Origin: G965212025 sp965215765 | GTDB lineage: Bacteria; Pseudomonadota; Gammaproteobacteria; Poriferisulfidales; Oxydemutatoraceae | DNA: 64,000 nucleotides | Direction: 5' to 3' | NCBI GenBank assembly: GCA_965215765.1 | Contig: OZ244118.1 | Span: 1,488,001 to 1,552,000 of the forward strand | Shown here: positions 45,961 to 55,019 of the stretch, piece after piece | Numbering within the stretch: position 1 is the stretch's first letter | Layout: every line of letters starts with the position of its first letter | The notes under the pieces: generated by a model | The model's database searches: none | Told to the model about the DNA's origin: nothing | The model's input: only the letters and a program-made list of their open reading frames with translations | Program-made: the position numbers and the translations under genes

Positions 45961-47055
45961 TTATTGCGTGCTTTTGTCGGCAGGATCGCGAGCGGCGGCG
46001 GTTTCGGGAAAAGCGACCGTATGCTGCATATCCAGTCGAATGCCAATCGCCTCGCCAATGTGGTGGTTATGGTGACTCGGTGCCAGGCAATGTATGGTTT
46101 CGCCGTTTTTCAGCACCAATTGGTAGAGAAATTCCGCCCCGCGAAATTGTTTTGTCACGACGGTGGCCTGCCATGAACTATTGTCGTCGTGCACGATGTC
46201 GTCCGGTCTGACGAGAACGCTGAAGCGGTCGTTTTTAGTGTCTTCGCCCAGTTTTTCCATTGGGAAATCCCCCAGTACGGTGCGTACTTTATTCCCGGCA
46301 ATCAGTTGCCCTGCGAGGAGGCTGCCCATGCCCACGAAGGTCGCGACATCGCGTGAGTCAGGTTGGTGATACAGGTTGTAGGCGGTATCCCATTGCAATA
46401 GGCGTCCCTGTGACATCACCCCCACGTAATCCGCCAGTGTCAGCGCCTCACTTTGGTCGTGCGTTACAAACAAGGCAGTAATTTTCTGTTCTTTGATCAG
46501 TCTTTTGATCGCATCTGCCAATTGCATGCGCAAGCCTTGATCCAGTCCGGAAAAGGGTTCGTCCAGAAGCAGCAGTCTGGGTTGGGGTGCAAGCGCTCGC
46601 GCCAGTTCTATGCGTTGTTGTTCGCCGCCGGACAACTCGTGGGGGTACGACTTTTTGCAGTGTTCCAGGCCAAGCAGCGACAGCAGTTTATCGATTTGGT
46701 GGTGCAGCGATTTTTTGCTGATCTTGCGCAGCCCGAAAGCAATGTTTTGCTCCACATTCAAGTGGGGAAACAGCGAACGCTCCTGAAAAACCATGCCGAC
46801 TTGGCGCTTTTCTATCGCTTTGTGGAAATTGGCGGAGCTGAGCAATGTTCCGTCCAGGTGAATCGTGCCTTGCGTGAGCGTCTGAAAGCCGGCCAGGCAA
46901 CGCAACAGGGTCGTTTTCCCACAGCCACTGGGCCCCAGCAAACAACCAATGTCCCGCTGGCGCAGGGTAAAACTGATGCCATGCAGGATGCTTTGCTGGG
47001 AAAAAGAGGCGGAAACTGCGTCCAGTTTCAGGAAAGCTTCGCTGTTTTCGCTCAT
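45961..47055 (-). CDS. fbpC: Ferric iron ABC transporter ATP-binding protein
   Basis: A 364-residue ABC ATPase. Walker A GPSGCGKTTLL is near residue 38, the signature LSGGEQQRIELARAL near 143, Walker B LLLLDEPFSGLD near 163 and the H-loop FVTHDQSEAL near 195. A C-terminal TOBE-like domain follows (about 235-345). It would power the FbpB permease to import iron delivered by FbpA. It is 104 bp downstream of fbpB and last in the operon; its 3' end faces the yhdP array. Confidence 0.9.
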   Translation of the reverse strand: MSENSEAFLKLDAVSASFSQQSILHGISFTLRQRDIGCLLGPSGCGKTTLLRCLAGFQTLTQGTIHLDGTLLSSANFHKAIEKRQVGMVFQERSLFPHLNVEQNIAFGLRKISKKSLHHQIDKLLSLLGLEHCKKSYPHELSGGEQQRIELARALAPQPRLLLLDEPFSGLDQGLRMQLADAIKRLIKEQKITALFVTHDQSEALTLADYVGVMSQGRLLQWDTAYNLYHQPDSRDVATFVGMGSLLAGQLIAGNKVRTVLGDFPMEKLGEDTKNDRFSVLVRPDDIVHDDNSSWQATVVTKQFRGAEFLYQLVLKNGETIHCLAPSHHNHHIGEAIGIRLDMQHTVAFPETAAARDPADKSTQ

Positions 47056-47159
47056 GAAGGGTGCGTTGTCATTTTTTGTCTCGGCATGGTGTTTCTCATT
47101 TTAAGCGAGTCAGGGCAGGTTCAAAGCATTGCCGATTGTGGCCGACTCTACGTCCTGCT

Positions 47160-48743
47160 TCAGTGCAGTTTCAGGGAACGAATCACGACTGCGATGGGCA
47201 GCAAGCCTACGAGCACGATCGTCAGTGCTGGAGCTGCGATGCTGGTCAGCCGCTCATCGGATGCGAACTCAAAAGTCCGCACCGCCAAGGTGTCGAAATT
47301 GTAGGGGCGCAGAATCAGCGTCGCCGGCAATTCTTTGACAATTTCCACGAAAGCCAGAAGAAAGGCGGCAAAAACACCGTTTTTCATTAACGGCAAATGT
47401 ATGCTTGAGAGTGTGCGAAAAAATCCGGAACCGAGGCTTCTGGCGGTTTCGTCAACGCTAAGCGGAATTTTTTCCAGAACCAGGCGCATGGAATTGAAGC
47501 CCATGGTCAGGAAACGAACGACCAAGGCAAGGAGCAACAAAGCCAATCCCGTGTTTTGCCAAAGACTCGCGTCTAGGTGAAGCCATGCACCAATATTGCG
47601 CAAGACTGTGACCATGGCAAGCACGCCGATGGCGACGACGACACCCGGGATCGCATAGCCCAGGGTAGCGGCTTCGGTGGCAAAACCCAAAATGCGCCCA
47701 GGTGCTACACGGCGGGAGTAGGACAGGATGAATGAGGCCACGAGCACCAGCAAGGCGCCTGTTGTTGCCAGAAGCAGCGTATTGCCCAGCAGTGTGGTGT
47801 AATCGCCCGAGAACCCGCTGCTGTCCTTGAATGCCCAATACAGCAGCTGCACAGTCGGTATCACAAAGCCGAGAGACAACACCAGCCCGCAATAAACGGT
47901 CGCCGCCAGGCGGGGTTTGCCAGTCTGGTATGGCTCGCTTTCCGGCGTTGAGATCTGTGTGTCTTCAAAGCGGGCCTGCTTGCGGGAAATCCTTTCCAAC
48001 GTCAGGAACAGCAGAACGACCACCAGAAGTATCAACGAAAGCTGAACCGCCGTTCCCAGGCTGTTGAGTCCAAACCAGGCCTTGAGGATGCCCGAGCTGA
48101 GTGCCGGGATCCCGAAATACTGCACCACGCCATAATCTGCCAAGGTCTCCATGGAGACCAAAGCCATGCCGACGACCACGGCGGGACGGGCAATGGGCAA
48201 GCTGAGGCGAAAAAAGCACTCTCGCGGGCTTGCTCCTAGCATCCTGCCAGCTTCCAAAGAACGCCTTAGGTAGCCTCGAAACACCGCGTAGCTCAGTATG
48301 TATACGTAGGGGTAGAGAACGAAAGCGAGTAAAAAGACAGCGCCGCCGAGGGAGCGAACGGGCAAGGGCTCTGAAAGGTTCAGCATGGACAGCCAATGGT
48401 GCAGTACGCCGCCATAGTCAAGCAGTCCGGTATAGGTGTAGGCGATGACGTAGCCAGGGTAGGCAAGAGGGAGCACAAGTGCCCATCTGAAGAATGAGCG
48501 ACCCGGAAAGTTGCAGTGGGTGCAGAGCCAGGCACTGCTGCTTCCAAGCAGAGCCGCAAGCAAAGAAGTGCCGGTGCAAAGCAACAGCGAATTGATGAAA
48601 TATTCCGTTAAGAGGTTTTCTGCGAGATGGTGCCAGATTTCGGTGTCAGAGCCAAAAAAATAGAGCCCCAGAGAGCCAATCGGCGCTACGACGACGACAC
48701 AAGCTGACAGCGCCAGCAACGCAATCCAGCGCGGCACCGTCAA
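47160..48743 (-). CDS. fbpB: Ferric iron ABC transporter permease
   Basis: A 527-residue inner-membrane protein with about twelve helices in two homologous halves, as usual for FbpB-type permeases. Each half has an EAA-like loop: AGRMLGASPRECFFRLSLPIARPA in the first, ETARSLGSGFFRTLSSIHLPL in the second. Start appears to be TTG at 48743 or GTG at 48737; fbpA ends 4 bp upstream, so translation is probably coupled. Confidence 0.9.
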   Translation of the reverse strand: MTVPRWIALLALSACVVVVAPIGSLGLYFFGSDTEIWHHLAENLLTEYFINSLLLCTGTSLLAALLGSSSAWLCTHCNFPGRSFFRWALVLPLAYPGYVIAYTYTGLLDYGGVLHHWLSMLNLSEPLPVRSLGGAVFLLAFVLYPYVYILSYAVFRGYLRRSLEAGRMLGASPRECFFRLSLPIARPAVVVGMALVSMETLADYGVVQYFGIPALSSGILKAWFGLNSLGTAVQLSLILLVVVLLFLTLERISRKQARFEDTQISTPESEPYQTGKPRLAATVYCGLVLSLGFVIPTVQLLYWAFKDSSGFSGDYTTLLGNTLLLATTGALLVLVASFILSYSRRVAPGRILGFATEAATLGYAIPGVVVAIGVLAMVTVLRNIGAWLHLDASLWQNTGLALLLLALVVRFLTMGFNSMRLVLEKIPLSVDETARSLGSGFFRTLSSIHLPLMKNGVFAAFLLAFVEIVKELPATLILRPYNFDTLAVRTFEFASDERLTSIAAPALTIVLVGLLPIAVVIRSLKLH

Positions 48744-48747
48744 GGTT

Positions 48748-49833
48748 TCAACGCCAGCCGGCGCGGTCTGCCAGTTTCACAGCTTCAGAATTCAGCTCAC
48801 CAAGCCTGTGGAGGGCAGCATCATCACGTTTGAAGGTTTTCTGACCAGAAAGATCAGGGTTTGCAGAAGCACCGGGGATGACCGGGTATTCATGGTTCAC
48901 GCGCGCGTACCAGGCTTGCGCAGAGTCGCTGAGCAGGAACTCCAGAAGTTTTAGCGCAGCTTTGGGGTGTTGGGCACCATTGATAACCCCGGCACCGCTG
49001 ATGTTGACGTGTGCACCGCGATCTGCCTGATTTGGCCAGACAATTTCCACTTTCTTTGCCGCCTTCGCCTGGTCTTCGTCTTCGCCGTCACGCATCATCG
49101 ACAGGTAATAAGTATTGACCAAAGCCAAGTCGCAGCCGCCGTGTGCCACTGCCAGTATTTGGTCTCGGTCACCTCCCGCTGGTGATCTGGCAAAATTGCC
49201 AACCAAAGATCTTGCCCAGTCCTGAGTGGCTGCCTGGCCGTTGGCAATGATCAGTGAGGCAATCAGCGATTGGTTGTACACATTGTCCGACGAGCGCACG
49301 CAGATTCTTTTGTGCCATTTTGAATCAGCCAGATCTTCGTAACGTTCGGGTCTTTCAGACTTCGGCAGACGAAGCGCAGCCACGATGACGCGTGAGCGCA
49401 CGGACAAGCCATACCATTGCCCATCCGGGTCGCGGTATTGCGGTGGCACGCTTCTCTTCAGAAAGGCAGATTTCAGAGGCTGCAGGAGTTGCAGTTCTTT
49501 CAGGCGATGCAGGCGCCCGACGTCAGTGGTGATGAAAAAATCAGCATTCGGGTGATCTTTTTCCAGATGCAGTCTCGCGATGAGTGCGTCCGATTTTGCG
49601 GTGGTTAAATTGACTGTTATGCCGGTTTTTTCCGTGAATTCATCCAACAGAGGCTTGATGAGGTGTCTTTGGCGTGCCGAATACACATTCACGGTCTTCT
49701 CGGTTTCTTTTGCCTGAGGGGTGTCGTCGCCACTTTCGTTTCCGACTGCACTGGGCTGGTGAGACAGGGGGAGCCACAAAAGCAGGAAGACAACGCCTGC
49801 GATCAAAGTTTTGCAGCAAGGCGTGTGCGCCAT
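48748..49833 (-). CDS. fbpA: Periplasmic ferric iron-binding protein
   Basis: A 361-residue binding protein with signal peptide (LIAGVVFLLLWLPL). The mature part begins near the VNVYSARQRHLIKPLL segment that is typical of FbpA/FutA; the tyrosine pair in NTYYLSM is a usual iron ligand. The ATG at 49833 is preferred because AAGGCGA precedes it and a signal peptide follows at once; frames from 49869 and 49905 are open but add a poor leader. It is the first gene of fbpABC, with Fur-box-like sites upstream. Confidence 0.88.
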   Translation of the reverse strand: MAHTPCCKTLIAGVVFLLLWLPLSHQPSAVGNESGDDTPQAKETEKTVNVYSARQRHLIKPLLDEFTEKTGITVNLTTAKSDALIARLHLEKDHPNADFFITTDVGRLHRLKELQLLQPLKSAFLKRSVPPQYRDPDGQWYGLSVRSRVIVAALRLPKSERPERYEDLADSKWHKRICVRSSDNVYNQSLIASLIIANGQAATQDWARSLVGNFARSPAGGDRDQILAVAHGGCDLALVNTYYLSMMRDGEDEDQAKAAKKVEIVWPNQADRGAHVNISGAGVINGAQHPKAALKLLEFLLSDSAQAWYARVNHEYPVIPGASANPDLSGQKTFKRDDAALHRLGELNSEAVKLADRAGWR

Positions 49834-49850
49834 GCGTCGCCTTGCAAGAC

Positions 49851-49869
49851 GATAATGATTCTCGGGCAT
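49851..49869 (-). promoter_or_regulatory. Fur-box-like site 1 upstream of fbpA
   Basis: GATAATGATTCTCGGGCAT matches 11 of 19 positions of the classical Fur box, with a perfect left half GATAATGAT. It lies 18-36 nt before the fbpA start, where binding would block expression when iron is plentiful. Confidence 0.45.
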
Positions 49870-49918
49870 TAAAGGTTTTCGGGTGGAAAAAGGTGAGGTA
49901 CGCAAGCCTGGGGAAAGT

Positions 49919-49937
49919 GATAATGACTATTGTTTAT
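49919..49937 (-). promoter_or_regulatory. Fur-box-like site 2 upstream of fbpA
   Basis: GATAATGACTATTGTTTAT matches 12 of 19 positions of the Fur box and contains the half-site TGATAAT (with the preceding T). It lies about 86-104 nt upstream of fbpA, where the promoter is expected. Confidence 0.5.
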
Positions 49938-50532
49938 GAAGCCTATTTCTCTGTCAAGCTGGCTTTATGCCTGAGCTGCTTGCAAGCGGGAGCGTGCGCA
50001 AAGGTGAATCATCCCCAGAGAAAGCATGGTGGTGCTTCCGTTGCAAAACACAAATGGTTCCTTGAAGAGCCTTCTCATTTCAGCAGCATTTCTGCCAGGA
50101 CAGCTTTTCGCTTCACTGAATGATTGGATAATATCTTTATAAATCAATTATAAAATATTGAAGTAAAAGGTTGATTATAGGTCTTGCTTGTGAATGGGGA
50201 AGCTTCAAGCGACCCGGAACGACCTTGCTGCACGCGCTTCGCGAGCCATGTCAATCGGGGAAGTGAGCAAGGCGAGCAGAGGCTTGTACGACCCAGATGA
50301 GCCCGGAAAGACGCTTGATGCTTCTATTTGGGTTCGCAAAACGCGCAAATGACGAATTTCGCTTTCATACAGGCTATGATGGACGCTCGGAACACCAATC
50401 AGGGGCAAACAGCCCATATTGAGAGGCAAAAGACTGGCTCACGTGGAAAAACCGCGTCTTGTCTTGCTTCAGAATGGCGGTTTGTCACGATTCTGGTTTT
50501 TGTTCGGTTTCCCTGGAAAATAAGGAGCACAC
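49938..50532. other. Divergent spacer between fbpA and ilvE
   Basis: No gene is supported. An A+T-rich stretch at about 50117-50170 probably holds a promoter for one or both divergent units. AAGGAG at 50522-50527 is the ilvE ribosome site. Short open frames here show no family features. Confidence 0.5.
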
Positions 50533-51498
50533 ATGACGAGTTTGCCAATGGATCAGCGAGATGGATGGATTTGGCTGGATGGAGAATTTGTGCCTTGGAA
50601 AGAGGCCAAAGTTCACGTGCTCTGCCACACATTGCATTATGGCTTGGGAGTTTTTGAGGGGGTGCGCGCCTACGAAACAGAGCGGGGTGTCGCGATTTTC
50701 CGCTTGCAGGAACACACCACACGGCTATTCAACTCGGCGAAGATCGTGGGCATTAGCATGCCTTGCAGCCACAAAGAGGTGGTTGATATTCAAATGCAAA
50801 TTCTGGAGCTTAACAAGCTGAGCCGGGCTTATATCAGACCTATGGTGTTTCTGGGTTGCGAGTCTCTGGGCCTGCGCGCCACTGATCTTCAGTCCCATTT
50901 GATGGTTGCCGCATGGGACTGGGGTGCTTATTTGGGTGCGAAAAATATGGAAACCGGCATCAAGGTGAAAACCTCTTCCATTAGCCGCCACCATCCGGGC
51001 GCAATGATGGAGAAAGCGAAAGCCAACGGGGGCTACTTGAATTGCATCATGGCGTTGCACGAAGCGATTGATGCCGGCTACGACGAATGTCTGATGCTGG
51101 ACGCGCACGGTTGCGTTTGCGAAGGTAGTGGGGAAAACATTTTTTTGGTCAGGGATGGGCACCTTCACACGCCGGACTTGTATTCAGCGCTTGACGGCAT
51201 TACCCGCCGCACGATCATGCAGTTGGCCACCGACAAGGGGATTCGGGTTTGCGAAACCCGTATTACCCGGGACGAGGTCTACACAGCTGACGAGGTTTTC
51301 ATGACTGGTACGGCTGCGGAAGTGACGCCGGTTCGGGAAGTGGATGGCAGAACGATCGGAAACGGAAAACGTGGCCCCGTCACCAAGCGTTTGCAGTCCA
51401 CATATTTTGACCTTGTGCACGGCAAGTTGCCTGCCCACTCTGACTGGTTGAGTTATCTGGACACTTCCGTAACCGAGCGCCATGCCTCCCAAGGCTGA
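50533..51498 (+). CDS. ilvE: Branched-chain amino acid aminotransferase
   Basis: A 321-residue class IV PLP aminotransferase for the last step of valine, leucine and isoleucine synthesis. It has HYGLGVFEGVRAYET near residue 35, the PLP Lys163 in EKAKANGGY, ECLMLDAHGCVCEGSGENIF, and FMTGTAAEVTPV. AAGGAG precedes the ATG. It overlaps hldE by 17 bp; an ilvE next to heptose genes also occurs in Pseudomonas. Confidence 0.93.
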   Translation: MTSLPMDQRDGWIWLDGEFVPWKEAKVHVLCHTLHYGLGVFEGVRAYETERGVAIFRLQEHTTRLFNSAKIVGISMPCSHKEVVDIQMQILELNKLSRAYIRPMVFLGCESLGLRATDLQSHLMVAAWDWGAYLGAKNMETGIKVKTSSISRHHPGAMMEKAKANGGYLNCIMALHEAIDAGYDECLMLDAHGCVCEGSGENIFLVRDGHLHTPDLYSALDGITRRTIMQLATDKGIRVCETRITRDEVYTADEVFMTGTAAEVTPVREVDGRTIGNGKRGPVTKRLQSTYFDLVHGKLPAHSDWLSYLDTSVTERHASQG

Positions 51499-52933
51499 GC
51501 CTTCTGATTCTCTTCTGAATAGCCTGGGTTTGCCCGATTTTCGGGGCATCCGTTTTTTGGTGGTCGGCGATGTCATGCTCGACTGTTATCTTTATGGCGA
51601 TGTTGAGCGAGTCTCGCCTGAGGCGCCCGTGCCGGTTGTACACGTCACGGGACAGGATGAGTGCCCCGGCGGGGCAGCCAACGTCGCGTTGAACCTCAGT
51701 GCACTCGGTGGCGAAGTTTCTCTTCTGGGCGCGGTTGGCGCAGACGATGAGGCCAGGAGGCTGATGGAACTTCTGGGTGAAAGCCGAGTGCAATGTCCCT
51801 GGGTTGTTTCTGCTGCGCTGCAGACCACTCTGAAAACGCGTGTTCTGAGCAGCAGCCAGCAGCTATTGCGCATTGACCGCGAACAGCACCTCAACGAATG
51901 CTATTTGGAAGAGTTGAAAGAGCAATTTGTTGCCCTGTTGCCGTTGTGCGATGCCGTGGTTTTTTCCGATTACGCCAAAGGGGTTCTCGGCAAAGTGGCA
52001 GAGTGGGTCGCTTTGGCGAAAAAACGCCGCCTGCCGGTGTTTGTGGATCCCAAAGGTCAGGACTTTTCGCGTTATGCCGGGGTGGATGTTTTAACCCCGA
52101 ACCTGGGGGAATTTAATGCGGTTGTCGGGGCTTCTGGAAGCGAAGCGGAATTTTTGGCAAAAGGCGAAAAGCTTTTGCAGGAGTTGAAGCTCGGTGCGCT
52201 GCTGGTGACACGGGGAAGCCAGGGTATGACGCTTTTTTCCGCGGCTGGTGTTGAGTGCTTTCCGGCGGAAGCCCAGGAAGTCTATGACGTGACCGGGGCA
52301 GGGGATACAGTCGTTTCCGTCTTGGCTGCCACTCGTGTTGCCGGTTGTTCGCTATCGGCGGCCACAAAGTTTGCCAACCGGGCAGCGGCAGCGGCGGTTC
52401 GGAAAATTGGCGTTTCAGTCGTGCGTCGCCGGGATTTGCTTGACGGTGGTGGCGATGGTTTCGGTTTTTCCGCTGTTCTTTCCGGTGCTCAACTGCCAGG
52501 GGTTCTGCGCGCCTCACGCGCCTTGGGAGAGCGTCTGGTGATGACCAATGGTTGCTTCGATTTGCTTCATGTCGGTCATGTGGAATATTTACAGCAGGCA
52601 GCTGCTCTGGGGGATCGCCTGCTGGTTGCCATTAACGATGACGCTTCGGTTGCCGGATTGAAGGGATCAAGTCGTCCTTTGGTGTCCCTTGAGTCCCGGA
52701 TGCAAGTGGTTGCTGGTCTGGCAAGCGTCGACTGGGTGGTTCCTTTTTCGGAACTCACGCCGGAGCGGCTGATCAGCGAGGTGATGCCGGATGTGTTGGT
52801 GAAAGGGGGGGATTACCGTGCCGATGAAGTGCTTGGGGCAAAACAGGTGCAGGAAAATGGCGGTGAGGTGAAAATTATTCCGTACGTCAAAGGTTTTTCA
52901 ACCAGCGAGATGCTCGAAAAAGCTCGTCTCTGA
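51482..52933 (+). CDS. hldE: Bifunctional heptose 7-phosphate kinase / heptose 1-phosphate adenylyltransferase
   Basis: A 483-residue two-domain enzyme that makes ADP-heptose for LPS core. Residues 1-320 are a PfkB-type kinase with GGAANVALNLSALGG and the catalytic DVTGAGDTVVSVLAA. From about 345 a nucleotidyltransferase domain follows with TNGCFDLLHVGHVEYL and the ending GFSTSEML. It starts within the end of ilvE and is followed by waaF, which uses its product. Confidence 0.95.
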   Translation: MPPKAEPSDSLLNSLGLPDFRGIRFLVVGDVMLDCYLYGDVERVSPEAPVPVVHVTGQDECPGGAANVALNLSALGGEVSLLGAVGADDEARRLMELLGESRVQCPWVVSAALQTTLKTRVLSSSQQLLRIDREQHLNECYLEELKEQFVALLPLCDAVVFSDYAKGVLGKVAEWVALAKKRRLPVFVDPKGQDFSRYAGVDVLTPNLGEFNAVVGASGSEAEFLAKGEKLLQELKLGALLVTRGSQGMTLFSAAGVECFPAEAQEVYDVTGAGDTVVSVLAATRVAGCSLSAATKFANRAAAAAVRKIGVSVVRRRDLLDGGGDGFGFSAVLSGAQLPGVLRASRALGERLVMTNGCFDLLHVGHVEYLQQAAALGDRLLVAINDDASVAGLKGSSRPLVSLESRMQVVAGLASVDWVVPFSELTPERLISEVMPDVLVKGGDYRADEVLGAKQVQENGGEVKIIPYVKGFSTSEMLEKARL

Positions 52934-52945
52934 AGGATTTTTGGC

Positions 52946-54013
52946 GTGACAAAGAGAGAGAAGATTTTTATCGTGGGTTCGGCGTGGGTCGGCGATATGA
53001 TTTTTGCACAATCCCTGTTCAGTGATTTGCAGCGGCAATACCCTGACGTGGAGATCACAGTGGCGGCTCCTGCCTGGTCTGCACCACTCTTGAGGCGCAT
53101 GCCGGAAATTACCCGGATTGTTGAGTTGCCTTTTAAGCATGGCGAGCTCCTTTTGGCAAAGCGGCGACAGCTCGGGCGTTCACTGCGAGCTTCCGGGTTT
53201 ACGCGTGCCATTGTTTTGCCCCGCTCTTTGAAGTCCGCTTTATTACCCTGGTTCGCCAGAATCCCCATTCGTACCGGCTTTCTCGGAGAACTGCGTTATG
53301 GGCTGATCAATGATAGACGCACGCTTGATCCGGTGGCATTGCCGCGCGTGGTAGATCGTTTCCTTGCTTTGGGTCGTCCTGCGAGTGGGTCAGAAAGCAA
53401 AATTCCCTTCCGTTTTCCACGTTTGAAAATTGACGAATCAAACCGCGCCCGTTGCGTACAAAAGTTTGCCTTGTCTTGCGAGCAACCGGCTCTGGCTTTG
53501 TTGCCGGGTGCGGCTTTCGGGAAATCCAAGCGTTGGCCAGTCCACTATTTCGCAGAAGTGGCCAAACATTTCAGGAAACAAGGCAGACCGGTTTGGGTTT
53601 TTGGCGGTGAAAGTGAAAACGATGCAGGGTCGCGGATCGTTGTGCAGGCACCGGGAGCGGTCAATTTGTGCGGGCGCACAAGTCTGGCAGATGTGGCAGA
53701 TTTGTTGTCGCTGTGTGGGCTTGCCATCGGAAATGATTCGGGTTTGTCGCACCTGGCACCGGCAACTGACTGCCCACCACTGGTGTTTTATGGCTCCTCG
53801 TCTCCGGATTTCACCCCGCCTTTGCACACCCGGGCGCGGATCATGAATCGGAATTTGCCGTGCAGTCCTTGCAGAAAAAGAACCTGCCGTTATGGGCACT
53901 ATCGTTGCCTGACTGAGCTTCGCCCCGATGCGGCATGCGCAAACGGAGAGGCGATGCTTGCCCTTCATGATGCCAGGATGCCAAAGTCGGCATTGGCGGA
54001 AACGGTCTCATGA
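52946..54013 (+). CDS. waaF: ADP-heptose:LPS heptosyltransferase II
   Basis: A 355-residue GT9 glycosyltransferase. GTG start at 52946 with AAGGA upstream. N-terminal IFIVGSAWVGDMIFAQSLF and C-terminal IGNDSGLSHLAPA are typical; PWFARIPIRTGFLGELRYGLIND is the usual WaaF acceptor-side motif. A cysteine-rich CSPCRKRTCRYGHYRC near the end is also common in WaaF. It adds the second heptose to LPS core at the inner membrane. The repeated lipB leader begins about 70 bp after its stop. Confidence 0.93.
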   Translation: MTKREKIFIVGSAWVGDMIFAQSLFSDLQRQYPDVEITVAAPAWSAPLLRRMPEITRIVELPFKHGELLLAKRRQLGRSLRASGFTRAIVLPRSLKSALLPWFARIPIRTGFLGELRYGLINDRRTLDPVALPRVVDRFLALGRPASGSESKIPFRFPRLKIDESNRARCVQKFALSCEQPALALLPGAAFGKSKRWPVHYFAEVAKHFRKQGRPVWVFGGESENDAGSRIVVQAPGAVNLCGRTSLADVADLLSLCGLAIGNDSGLSHLAPATDCPPLVFYGSSSPDFTPPLHTRARIMNRNLPCSPCRKRTCRYGHYRCLTELRPDAACANGEAMLALHDARMPKSALAETVS

Positions 54014-54084
54014 CGCTCAAGTGCTTGACGAACCAGGTGGGTTGCCTGAAAGATGATCCCGGAAATGGGTTAAAGGCGGTTCCG

Positions 54085-54480
54085 GCTTCGTAACAGCGGT
54101 TTTGGTCTCAGGTTCAGCGTTCCTTGTATCCCCGTTCACCGCTTCCACTGATGACATTCGACGGGAAAGGCGTCCCCCCTCTGATCGTGAAGATTTTGCC
54201 ACCCCGGGACTACGCAGACACCTTCGAGATGATGAAACAGCACTGCTTGCAGCGCGATGCAAACACCCCGGACGAAGTTTGGCTTCGTAACAGCGGTTTT
54301 TGTCTCAGGTTCAGCGTTCCTTGTATCCCCGATCATCGCTTCCACTGATGACATTCGACGGGAAAGGCGTCCCCCCTCTGATCGTGAAGATTTTGCCACC
54401 CCGGGACTACGCAGACACCTTCGAGATGATGAAACAACACTGCTTGCAGCGCGATGCAAACACCCCGGACGAAGTTTGGC
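54085..54480 (+). repeat. Two-copy 197-bp tandem duplication of the lipB 5' end
   Basis: 54085-54281 is repeated at 54282-54478 with few changes; it holds the lipB leader and first 44 codons. The start ATG recurs at 54151 and 54348. The junction lies at the shared pentamer GGCTT, present at the start of the unit (54084) and where lipB continues after it (54479). Confidence 0.92.
54151..54348 (+). pseudogene. Truncated upstream copy of the lipB 5' end
   Basis: Sixty-five codons starting with the LipB N-terminus (MTFDGKGVPPLIVKI) leave the LipB frame at the repeat junction. The stop TGA (54346-54348) overlaps the ATG of complete lipB as TGATG, so this fragment could couple translation into lipB. 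Confidence 0.7.
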
Positions 54481-55019
54481 TTTTGCAGCACCATCCCGTG
54501 ATTACGCTTGGTGTGCGCGGTGACTTGCGTGATGTTTTGGACGCAGATGATTTGCCCGTCCTGAACAGCGACCGCGGAGGCAAGACCACGTGCCATGGGC
54601 CGGGGCAATGGATACTTTATGCACTCCTGGATTTGCCGCGCAGAAAAATACGCGTACGGGATCTTGTGACTTTGCTTGAAAGCTCGGTGGTCGCCACCTG
54701 TCGGCAGCATGGCGTCATCGCACAACGCCAACCCCGCACCCCCGGCGTGTTTGTGAAGGGGGCAAAGATTGCTTCTCTGGGACTGCGGGTTCGCCGCGGC
54801 TGCAGTTACCACGGCATAGCTTTCAACGTCAGCAATGACCTGTCTGTTTTCCGGAATATCGTGTGTTGTGGAGTTTCCGAACAACCCGTGGTGCGGTTTT
54901 GTGATCTGTCGGATCATGACCCGAAGGAGCTTCCTCTGAATTTTCTGGAAAATTTTCTCTTCGCATTGACGGGCAGGCCGATGTCTGGCGACCTGTCTTC
55001 AAAGCTGTCATTCCCATGA
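54348..55019 (+). CDS. lipB: Octanoyl-[acyl-carrier-protein]:protein transferase
   Basis: A 223-residue enzyme that moves octanoyl groups from ACP to lipoate-dependent enzymes. Catalytic Lys140 lies in KGAKIASLGLRV and Cys174 in NIVCCGVS. The family motif RGGxxTYHGPGQ appears as RGGKTTCHGPGQ, with Cys for the usual Tyr. It overlaps lipA by 4 bp. A truncated copy of its 5' end lies just upstream. Confidence 0.9.
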   Translation: MTFDGKGVPPLIVKILPPRDYADTFEMMKQHCLQRDANTPDEVWLLQHHPVITLGVRGDLRDVLDADDLPVLNSDRGGKTTCHGPGQWILYALLDLPRRKIRVRDLVTLLESSVVATCRQHGVIAQRQPRTPGVFVKGAKIASLGLRVRRGCSYHGIAFNVSNDLSVFRNIVCCGVSEQPVVRFCDLSDHDPKELPLNFLENFLFALTGRPMSGDLSSKLSFP

